DNA from: Helicobacteraceae bacterium | GTDB lineage: Bacteria; Campylobacterota; Campylobacteria; Campylobacterales; Sulfurimonadaceae | Direction of reading: 5' to 3' | Assembly: GCA_015488855.1 (NCBI GenBank) | Contig: WFMY01000192.1 | Location: forward strand, 1 to 12,525 | Length of the DNA stretch: 12,525 bases | Part shown: positions 1-6,724 of the stretch, in pieces | How positions within the stretch are numbered: the stretch's first letter is position 1 | Layout: each line of letters starts with the position of its first letter | Program-made: the position numbers and the translations under genes | The notes under the pieces: model-generated | Seen by the model: only the letters and a program-made list of their open reading frames with translations | Told to the model about the DNA's origin: nothing | Databases searched by the model: none

Positions 1-69
1 AAAGATGCAAAAGATGCTCTTAAACAAATCCAAAGTATAATCTTTGAGATTTTAAAAACAAAGGACTAA
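1..69 (+). CDS. C-terminal end of an unidentified upstream gene (partial)
   Basis: An open frame enters from the left edge and reads 22 codons, KDAKDALKQIQSIIFEILKT then KD, before a TAA at 67-69. The tail is Lys- and Ile-rich and looks like a helix, but it is too short to assign to a family. The stop lies 3 bp before the ATG of the histidine kinase gene, and that gene's ribosome site (AAGGA, 61-65) lies inside these last codons. The two are therefore probably cotranscribed and translationally coupled. A signalling or sensor partner of the kinase is possible from position alone, but nothing in the visible residues shows it. Confidence 0.7.
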   Translation, partial: KDAKDALKQIQSIIFEILKTKD

Positions 70-72
70 ACC

Positions 73-3000
73 ATGCAACTAGGATTAAAAAATAGACTCA
101 AACTTATATCTCTATTTCCAATTTTTATTGTATTTGCATTTACAAGTTACTTTGTTTATGACTCATACTTAAATCTCAGAGCAGCAACAGCACTTAAAAG
201 TAAGTTAGCAGAAAATAAACTTCTTGATAGCCTTATGGGAAATATATCTAGAGAACGCGGTATGACCGTGATGTATATAGGAAGTTTATCTGCAAATACT
301 CATAAATCTTTAAAAAAGCAAAGAGCTGTTGTCGATAGAGACATAAAAGCCTACTTGCAATACACCATGAACAATAAAGATATTCACGACCACACAAATG
401 GACAAGCAAGTTGTCACGCCTGTGCAAATATCAACTCCATAGACACAGCAAGTAAAACCATAAAAATAGCTCGTGCTAAAGTAGATAAAAATGAAGCGAG
501 TTTTAATACTATTTATAAAAATGTATATGGGCATATTCTTAATGAGGGGATTAAAAAAATTGAAAACATCACTGCTAATCAAAAAGATCCAGATATCAAT
601 GAACTCTCAACAATGTATGTACAACTTGTACGAGCCAAAGAATACACAGCACTAGAAAGAGATTTACTCACTTACGCTATTGCTCGTTCAACAAAATTTG
701 AAGAGGAAAGTTTTAACTACTGGTTAAGTCTCATATCTAAAGCAGATGCCTTTAACTATGACACGCTTCATGACCCAGTACTCGTTGCTAAACTTAATGA
801 TTATTTGAAAAATGAAGATTCTCTGGAACTTTTTGCAGATATCAATGCTGAAAGAACAGCAATCATCTCTAGTGCAAATGAGGGGGAGTATGACATAACA
901 CCAGGGGTCTGGTTTAGCATGCTCTCAGAAAAAATAAATATCATTTCAGAGGCACAAGCCAGCATTCTAAATGCCATGGACAGTAGAGCTCAAGTTGTTA
1001 AAGAAAATGCTCTAGAGTTTCTCACCATCACTATTACAACTTGGGTAGTCTCCTTATTATTAGGTATCCTAGGATACATCTTATCAAACGAGATTGCTAG
1101 TAATATTAAAAATCTTGAACGAGTTCTTAAAGAAGCTGTCAATGAAGATGAAGATGTAGAAGCTTCAGAAATCAATCTACAAACCTCTGAGGGTACCGCA
1201 AAAGCTTACAATCTTCTTGAAAGGATTATTGAGAGAACCAAGCGAGATAAAAACCTAGCCCAAGAGGCAAGTGAAGCCAAATCTATGTTCTTAGCAAATA
1301 TGTCGCATGAGATTAGAACACCACTGAATGGGATTGTTGGTTTTACAGAGTTACTCAAAGACTCAGGACTCAAAGAGGAGCAAAGTGAGTTTGTTGAGAT
1401 TATAGAGAAGTCATCGGAAAATCTTTTGGAGATTATCAATAATATTCTTGACCTCTCTAAAATCGAATCAAACAAAGTTGATATTGAAAATATTGCCTTT
1501 AATCCTACCGAAGAATTTGAAAGTGCTATTGAAGTATATTCAGTTCGTGCTGCTGAAAAACAAATCGATCTTGGTTGCTACATTGACCCAGCACTAGAGC
1601 ATCCACTTAAAGGCGACCCAACGAAGATCAAAGAGGTACTCATCAACCTACTCTCCAATGCTGTTAAGTTTACTAGTAATTCTGGTTCAATTGATATTAA
1701 TATTACAAAACTTCAACAACAAACAGAGGGTAAAACTAGAATTAAGTTTGAAGTTGCAGATAGTGGGATTGGTGTTACAAGTGAACAAAAATCAAAAATA
1801 TTCGAAGCATTTAGTCAAGCTGACACTTCCATTACGCGTAAGTATGGTGGTACTGGGCTTGGGCTTACCATCTCGTTTAGATTTATTGAACTTATGGGTG
1901 GAGAATTAGACCTCCATAGTGAGCCAGGAGAAGGTACCACTTTCTTTTTTACTATAGAACTTGAAGAGATAGAGACACTCAATGAAAGTTCCAAAGGAAA
2001 CTTTCATAACCTTCGAGCTTTAATCCTTACAAATGAACACAAAACAAAAACTCAAGATGAGAACTTAGTAAACTATCTAAATTATTTTGGTGTCAAATAT
2101 ACATTTTTTACAAATATAGCAGAATTGCATAAACCAGGAGTGGAAAATGCTTATGATTTTGTCTTTGTTGATTATTCATATACTACTGACAACGAGCTTA
2201 CTAGTTACGCGAAACTACCTTTTAAATTGATATTACTCACAAAATCTTCATTGATGAAAAAGATAGACTCCTTAGCTATCACAGTTCAGAAAACTATCTA
2301 TGAGCCACTCAATGTAACAAAACTTAAACTCGCATTTGAAAATTATAATAATGCAAAAGTATTACAAAGAAAAGCTCAAAAAACAAATCGCAAAAGATAC
2401 AAAGAGGGAAGTTCAAAATTTAAAACAAAAGTCCTCGTTGTGGAAGATAATATTATTAACCAAAAACTCATAAAACGAACCCTTGAAGATTTGGGGCTTA
2501 CGGTGAGCATCGCCAATAATGGACTTGAAGCATTTGCTAAGCGTAAAGATGGTGATTTCAACTTGATATTTATGGATATTCAAATGCCATTTTTAGATGG
2601 TACTGAAGCAACTCGCGAAATCCTTGATTATGAAAAAACAAACAAGCTAGAACATATTCCTATTGTTGCTCTTACAGCAAATGCTCTTAAAGGTGATAGA
2701 GAAAGATTTTTAGAAGCAGGTTTAGATGAATACACTACTAAACCACTTGTGCGTTCTGAAATCATTTCTGTTCTTAACTTTTTCTTAGCTGATTATATCC
2801 AAGAAGATGCCCTTGTAGAGAACCTAAGTGATACAACACAAGTTATTCCTCAAGCAAAAGAGATCTTACCTCAGGCTCTCTATAAAGCAGATATTTTACT
2901 TGCAAAAAAAAGTGGTTTTGAATCAAAACTTTATTCAAAACTACTCCAACAGTTTCACTATACCTTTGATACAGTGCAAACAAGTCAGAATTTAAAAAAT

Positions 3001-3243
3001 ACTCTTAAAAATAACTCCTATAAACTTATTTTACTCGACAAGCACTGTGACAACTTAGATCTATCTGCTCTGCACAAAGAGATACAGATGCTAGCAAGAA
3101 CTACGCAACTTCCAAGTAAACTCATCCTTATCAATGATTTCTCTATTGGTAAATCTGATGAAGATAGTAAATATGCTGATGAGGTTATTGATAATGTTGT
3201 CACTAAAAAGCTCTTAGACCAACTATTTAAAAAATATATTTAA
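73..3243 (+). CDS. Membrane hybrid histidine kinase with NIT-type periplasmic sensor and receiver domains
   Basis: 1056 residues. TM1 is about residues 10-30 and TM2 about 316-338; between them lies a mostly helical periplasmic region with the RERG motif (60-63) typical of NIT (nitrate/nitrite-sensing) domains. After TM2 come HisKA with MSHEIRTPLNG (phospho-His H412), then HATPase_c with the N box (N529), the DSGIG box (D563) and the GGTGLGL box (592-598). All key kinase residues are present. A degenerate receiver-like segment (about 645-750) keeps an Asp (D700) but has EP where KP is expected. A full receiver (about 785-900) has E791/D792, phospho-Asp D835, T868 and K890. The last ~115 residues look like a third, degenerate receiver (ILLDKH, D989) lacking the acidic pocket. 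No HPt domain is seen. The start has AAGGA 7 bp upstream. It is probably cotranscribed with the receiver gene that follows. The ligand is uncertain: the NIT name suggests nitrate or nitrite, but a CHAC insertion in the sensor (residues 105-117) is unusual. Confidence 0.93.
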   Translation: MQLGLKNRLKLISLFPIFIVFAFTSYFVYDSYLNLRAATALKSKLAENKLLDSLMGNISRERGMTVMYIGSLSANTHKSLKKQRAVVDRDIKAYLQYTMNNKDIHDHTNGQASCHACANINSIDTASKTIKIARAKVDKNEASFNTIYKNVYGHILNEGIKKIENITANQKDPDINELSTMYVQLVRAKEYTALERDLLTYAIARSTKFEEESFNYWLSLISKADAFNYDTLHDPVLVAKLNDYLKNEDSLELFADINAERTAIISSANEGEYDITPGVWFSMLSEKINIISEAQASILNAMDSRAQVVKENALEFLTITITTWVVSLLLGILGYILSNEIASNIKNLERVLKEAVNEDEDVEASEINLQTSEGTAKAYNLLERIIERTKRDKNLAQEASEAKSMFLANMSHEIRTPLNGIVGFTELLKDSGLKEEQSEFVEIIEKSSENLLEIINNILDLSKIESNKVDIENIAFNPTEEFESAIEVYSVRAAEKQIDLGCYIDPALEHPLKGDPTKIKEVLINLLSNAVKFTSNSGSIDINITKLQQQTEGKTRIKFEVADSGIGVTSEQKSKIFEAFSQADTSITRKYGGTGLGLTISFRFIELMGGELDLHSEPGEGTTFFFTIELEEIETLNESSKGNFHNLRALILTNEHKTKTQDENLVNYLNYFGVKYTFFTNIAELHKPGVENAYDFVFVDYSYTTDNELTSYAKLPFKLILLTKSSLMKKIDSLAITVQKTIYEPLNVTKLKLAFENYNNAKVLQRKAQKTNRKRYKEGSSKFKTKVLVVEDNIINQKLIKRTLEDLGLTVSIANNGLEAFAKRKDGDFNLIFMDIQMPFLDGTEATREILDYEKTNKLEHIPIVALTANALKGDRERFLEAGLDEYTTKPLVRSEIISVLNFFLADYIQEDALVENLSDTTQVIPQAKEILPQALYKADILLAKKSGFESKLYSKLLQQFHYTFDTVQTSQNLKNTLKNNSYKLILLDKHCDNLDLSALHKEIQMLARTTQLPSKLILINDFSIGKSDEDSKYADEVIDNVVTKKLLDQLFKKYI

Positions 3244-3255
3244 AGGATAAATAAT

Positions 3256-3630
3256 ATGTCACAAGAGATAAAAGTACTTGCGGTTGATGATGATATGATC
3301 AACCTAAAACTACTAAAGTCGATGCTAGGTAAAGCGGGAAATGTATCAGAAGTCATAGAAGCAAGTAATGGCTCAGATGCAATAGGGATCCTCAAATCAA
3401 GAGATGACATAGACCTCATACTCTTAGATATTATCATGCCAGTTATGAATGGGATAGAGATGCTTAAAGTTGTCCGAGCAGATGAAAACCTCAAGCAACT
3501 TCCAATCATTGTCTTAACAACAGATGAGACTAAAAAAGGTGAGGCCTTAGAGTTTGGTGCCAATGGGTTTTTAATGAAACCTATTCGTGCAGATGAGTTA
3601 AAAGCAAAAATCAACGCACTAATACTCTAA
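3256..3630 (+). CDS. CheY-like single-domain response regulator
   Basis: 124 residues that are almost entirely one receiver domain, with no DNA-binding or enzyme output. All catalytic positions are present: the acidic pocket D11/D12, phospho-acceptor D58 in LLLDIIMP, T88 in VLTTDE, and K108 in LMKPI. It starts 12 bp after the hybrid kinase stop with an AAAGGA site (3242-3247), which overlaps that stop, so the two genes form an operon and very likely a phosphotransfer pair. With no output domain it probably acts by protein-protein contact, for example on a motor or another enzyme, or as an intermediate or phosphate sink in a relay. It is not recognisable as the chemotaxis CheY itself. Its 3' end faces the FecR-domain gene with a 2 bp gap. 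Confidence 0.93.
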   Translation: MSQEIKVLAVDDDMINLKLLKSMLGKAGNVSEVIEASNGSDAIGILKSRDDIDLILLDIIMPVMNGIEMLKVVRADENLKQLPIIVLTTDETKKGEALEFGANGFLMKPIRADELKAKINALIL

Positions 3631-3632
3631 GG

Positions 3633-4052
3633 TTATTCTACCTTTACGACAAACTTCGTCCCTCGGATAGCTACAGTACCTTGGGGTGTCTCAAAGACAA
3701 AACTCTCTGGGGAAAACTTACCTATATCTCCAGATTCAAAAACAGCAGAACCCTTACTTAGAAACAACTCAAAATCATAACTTTTTTGAGTCGGTTGAAA
3801 AATATATTTTTTTAAATTTACAATACTATTTTCTCCTAATACAAGGACAGAACTATCTTTAAAAACTAAAGTTATTGAACTTTTTAAAGCAGTTTGAACC
3901 ACCATGTTCTCACTTAAAGAATCACCTATACTTAAAACCTTTGCCTGTCCATTGATAGATGCACTAACATCACCTTGTAACAGTTTCACAGTAGCAATAT
4001 CTTTTGCTACAAGACTCGATAAAAACAATAAAACGATGAGATATTTACCCAT
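3633..4052 (-). CDS. Small secreted FecR-domain protein
   Basis: 139 residues. The N-terminus is a signal peptide (about residues 1-16, hydrophobic core YLIVLLFLSSLVA), so the mature protein should be periplasmic. The rest is a beta-rich FecR-type domain: an early LLQGDVSASING segment, a central GDSLSENMVVQT segment, and the hallmark TPQGTVAIRGTKF (122-134) close to the C-terminus. Unlike the iron-dicitrate regulator FecR it has no N-terminal cytoplasmic region and no neighbouring sigma factor, so the domain is probably used as a stand-alone periplasmic module. AAGGAG (4058-4063) gives a strong ribosome site 5 bp before the ATG. The start codon directly abuts the TAA of the CHASE2-HD-GYP gene (TAAATG), showing a tight operon. 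A role as ligand-binding or inhibitory partner of the CHASE2 sensor is inferred from context only. Confidence 0.85.
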   Translation of the reverse strand: MGKYLIVLLFLSSLVAKDIATVKLLQGDVSASINGQAKVLSIGDSLSENMVVQTALKSSITLVFKDSSVLVLGENSIVNLKKYIFQPTQKSYDFELFLSKGSAVFESGDIGKFSPESFVFETPQGTVAIRGTKFVVKVE

Positions 4053-5975
4053 TTAAACTCCTTTTTTATTGGCATATACTTGCGATATGATCTTAAATTC
4101 TTCCTCTTTATCTAAAAAAGCATCTATTACAATAGGATCAAAATGTTTAAATCTCCCATCTAGTATAATATTTTTAGTTTTTTCATAAGGAAATGCTTCT
4201 TTATAAACCCTTTTACTCATAAGGGCATCATAAACATCAGCAAGCGCCATGATTCTTGCTTCAAGAGGTATCTCTGCTCCGACTAAAGCTTTGGGATACC
4301 CTGAGCCATCATATTTTTCATGATGACAATATGCTATATTCCTTGCAGTGATAAAAAACTCATTCTCTTTATAACTTGAGATTGCATTATCTATAATGTT
4401 TTTACCCAGTTTTGAATGTGTCTTCATCACTTGAAATTCCGCTTCAGTAAGCTTACCCTGTTTTTTTAAAATAAGATCTGTTATCCCTACTTTTCCGATA
4501 TCATGAAGCGCAGATGTTTGATAAATCATCTCTATTTTTTTGAGATTCAAATAATCTTTATATAAACCTTTTTCATAGATACTTTGAGCTAAAAGTTTTA
4601 CATATTTTTTTGTTCGTACAATATGTTCACCAGTCTCAGTATCGTGAACCTCGGCTACATGTACCATACTATCAAAAAGTGCTATTTGAGACTGATTGAG
4701 TTCTTCTAAAAACACTTTTTTTTCTATAACATCTATCACTATAGAGAGTAAATTGATAATAAAATAGAACACTAAAAAAGGGATAAGTAGATATCCTAAG
4801 GATATATAAACTCCAGCACTTAACTCAAATAGGTTTATAAGTACAGAAGTAACTAAGACAATGACAAACAGCACAACAATCCAAACTCTATTTTCTTTAA
4901 ACAAGATAATTGCTAAGAGGACACTGAAGAAAAAAGATAAAATTAAATTATAAATTTTATATCTATTTGGTTGTGAAATTAAAGAATTATCTAAAATATT
5001 ACCGATGACAGTAGCGTTAACTAAAACACCTGCTATCTCCCGAGAATGAGGGATAATCACTCTATCATGCAGAGCAATTGCTGAAGAACCTAATAAAACT
5101 ATTTTACCTTGTAAAAACTTTTTTGCTTCACTTGTCTGTAGTAAATCTACAGCAGAGAGTTTTTTATATCCCTTATTAGAATAATAATTTAATAATACAC
5201 TAGAATCCCTAGAAGTGTCTATCCTATGACCAAGAACTTCCATCGTATCCTTATCATACCCAACATTATCATCAATGCTTAAAAGGGTAGCCAAAGCTAA
5301 TGAAGGAAGTGTTTTATCACCTTTTTGAGCCAATAAAGGAATCTTTCTTAATACGCCATCTATATCAACATATTTGTTCACAAAACCCTGCACAGAAGAA
5401 GCATTTTGGATGATTGAACTATTGCACATAAGATATGGATATCTGTTTAATTGCAAAAAGTCACTTGTATTTGGCACTGTAAATGTATTAGTACACTTAT
5501 TATTAGTTAATTGCGTATCACTAAGATAATAACTCAAGACACTCTGGGTATTATGTATCACATCTGCCAGGATTAAGTCATTGTTAAAATATTTTTTATT
5601 TAAACCCTCTATTATCAAATCTACATGGAAGTATCTTTTATAAAAATTTTCTATCTCTATAGGGGAGGTTCTATCTTTTTCTGGAAACAAGATATCTAAA
5701 CCAATAGCACTTGGTTGGGATGCACTTATCTTATTGATAAGCTGTGCTAAGATCACCCTTGGCCATGGCCACTGCCCTATAACTTGTAAACTTTTTTCAT
5801 CAATATCAACAACAACAACACCTGAATTTTCTTTATCTGCATTCATCTCTAAAAAAGATGTTGAGAGATCATATATTTGTAAATCAAAGTTTTCAACAAC
5901 AGAACTTTTATAGAGATAAAAATGACTGAGAGATACAAGTATTAACATAAAAATATATAAATATGATTTTTTCAT
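4053..5975 (-). CDS. CHASE2 sensor / HD-GYP cyclic-di-GMP phosphodiesterase, membrane-bound
   Basis: 640 residues. TM1 (about 5-23) is followed by a large periplasmic CHASE2 domain (about 28-335) with hallmark strings VVVVDIDEKS (53-62), WPWPR (69-73), LDILFPEKD (93-101) and GKIVLLGSSA (290-299). Three TM helices (about 341-359, 364-381, 388-412) lead to a cytoplasmic HD-GYP domain (about 430-630). Metal and catalytic residues are all visible: H451, HD at 491-492 followed by IGK, H520, HHE at 551-553, DGSGYP at 556-561 and D580. It should therefore be an active phosphodiesterase degrading c-di-GMP under control of a periplasmic or envelope signal. The ATG overlaps the stop of the ompA-like gene by one base (TAATG) and has no close Shine-Dalgarno site, so translation is probably coupled. 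The FecR-domain gene follows with no gap. CHASE2 more often precedes cyclase or kinase outputs. Confidence 0.93.
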   Translation of the reverse strand: MKKSYLYIFMLILVSLSHFYLYKSSVVENFDLQIYDLSTSFLEMNADKENSGVVVVDIDEKSLQVIGQWPWPRVILAQLINKISASQPSAIGLDILFPEKDRTSPIEIENFYKRYFHVDLIIEGLNKKYFNNDLILADVIHNTQSVLSYYLSDTQLTNNKCTNTFTVPNTSDFLQLNRYPYLMCNSSIIQNASSVQGFVNKYVDIDGVLRKIPLLAQKGDKTLPSLALATLLSIDDNVGYDKDTMEVLGHRIDTSRDSSVLLNYYSNKGYKKLSAVDLLQTSEAKKFLQGKIVLLGSSAIALHDRVIIPHSREIAGVLVNATVIGNILDNSLISQPNRYKIYNLILSFFFSVLLAIILFKENRVWIVVLFVIVLVTSVLINLFELSAGVYISLGYLLIPFLVFYFIINLLSIVIDVIEKKVFLEELNQSQIALFDSMVHVAEVHDTETGEHIVRTKKYVKLLAQSIYEKGLYKDYLNLKKIEMIYQTSALHDIGKVGITDLILKKQGKLTEAEFQVMKTHSKLGKNIIDNAISSYKENEFFITARNIAYCHHEKYDGSGYPKALVGAEIPLEARIMALADVYDALMSKRVYKEAFPYEKTKNIILDGRFKHFDPIVIDAFLDKEEEFKIISQVYANKKGV

Positions 5976-6712
5976 TATTGTATTAATATCTCTACCCTCC
6001 TGTTTCTAGGCTCATTTACCTCATCTTTAGTTTTGATTTTTTGATCTTTTTCACCCATTGACTCTAAAGTGATTTGTAAATATTTGAGATCCTCATTGTC
6101 AATCAATTTTTTTATCTTTTTTGCTCTTTTTTCACCTAATATTAAGTTTTTCTCTGCATTGCCTACACTATCTGTGTATCCTACAATCTCTATAATTGGA
6201 TTTTTTCTTTTCTTAATATCTCTGTAAATCATCTTACACTTTTTTTGAGAACTAGGTTTTAGGTGTGTTCCTGAGAAGTAGAGTGTATAGTGAGTAGCTT
6301 TTTTATAGATGTTTTGTGCTATAAAAGGAAACATTTTATCTAATTCCACTGTAGATATTTTCTTTGGTTGGCTTGGTTCTTCATCTTGTGAACCTATTTT
6401 CACAAAAGTATATGGCTTATCAACTTCGACAGATCCCATCTCGTTTTCCACGACGATAGCATTATGTTTTTTGCCATTTGGAAGTAAGGCTATAAAAACA
6501 GCAGCAGAACAACCTTTTGCATTGACCCTAGTGTTCAAAAAGCTATCTGGACAATCATCTAAATAATCAAGAACACCATCATTATCAACATCCTGAGAGG
6601 GCACCTCTTTATAGATTACCTTTTGAACAGATTTATATATATCTATTGCTAAGAGATCTATAGAAACTATAGATAATAAAAAATAAAAAATAATTATTTT
6701 AATGAAAACCAT
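5975..6712 (-). CDS. OmpA-family peptidoglycan-binding protein with one TSP3 calcium-type repeat
   Basis: 245 residues. The first ~22 residues form a signal peptide with no lipobox Cys. Residues 41-56 (DVDNDGVLDYLDDCPD) are a thrombospondin type-3-like Asp-rich calcium-binding repeat, ending near C68. The C-terminal ~100 residues are an OmpA-like domain with GYTDSVGNAEKN (178-189), including D181, and NEPRNRRVEI (233-242); these are the positions that normally bind the diaminopimelate of peptidoglycan. There is no beta-barrel domain, so it is probably a periplasmic wall-bound protein rather than a porin. It starts 7 bp after the lon stop with no recognisable Shine-Dalgarno site; a perfect TATAAT lies at 6724-6719 just upstream. 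It overlaps the CHASE2-HD-GYP gene by one base, suggesting a shared role in sensing the cell wall or outer membrane. Family assignment is firm; the role is inferred. Confidence 0.9.
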   Translation of the reverse strand: MVFIKIIIFYFLLSIVSIDLLAIDIYKSVQKVIYKEVPSQDVDNDGVLDYLDDCPDSFLNTRVNAKGCSAAVFIALLPNGKKHNAIVVENEMGSVEVDKPYTFVKIGSQDEEPSQPKKISTVELDKMFPFIAQNIYKKATHYTLYFSGTHLKPSSQKKCKMIYRDIKKRKNPIIEIVGYTDSVGNAEKNLILGEKRAKKIKKLIDNEDLKYLQITLESMGEKDQKIKTKDEVNEPRNRRVEILIQ

Positions 6713-6718
6713 AAGATG

Positions 6719-6724
6719 ATTATA
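6719..6724 (-). promoter_or_regulatory. Candidate internal -10 box (TATAAT) before the ompA-like gene
   Basis: On the minus strand a perfect TATAAT spans the lon stop codon and ends 6 bp before the ATG of the ompA-like gene. If used, transcription would start at or next to the A of the ATG, giving a leaderless mRNA, which would fit the missing Shine-Dalgarno site. The -35 region is poor (GAAGTT at a 16 bp spacing is the best seen). In AT-rich DNA such hexamers occur by chance, so this is only a candidate. Confidence 0.25.

Noticed and set aside
409..426. Cytochrome c haem site in the kinase sensor
   Set aside because: The motif is CHAC followed by Ala, so the required CxxCH is absent.
3240..3614. 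124-codon antisense frame opposite the response regulator
   Set aside because: The plus-strand receiver has all catalytic residues. The antisense product shows no recognisable domain and its codons mirror the receiver gene.
3629..3644. AAGGT-tattct-ACCTT hairpin at the convergent junction
   Set aside because: The stem is only 5 bp with two G-C pairs and no T run follows on either strand, so it is not a convincing terminator.
4716..4723. Run of eight T (A8 in the HD-GYP gene) between membrane part and catalytic domain as a phase-variation tract
   Set aside because: A8 encoding Lys-Lys is common in AT-rich genes, and phase variation in this phylum normally uses longer G/C tracts. The frame is intact.
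5997..6002. Perfect AGGAGG on the minus strand ahead of the CHASE2-HD-GYP gene
   Set aside because: It is 21 bp from the ATG, too far for a ribosome site, and encodes the conserved Arg-Arg of the OmpA NRRVE motif.
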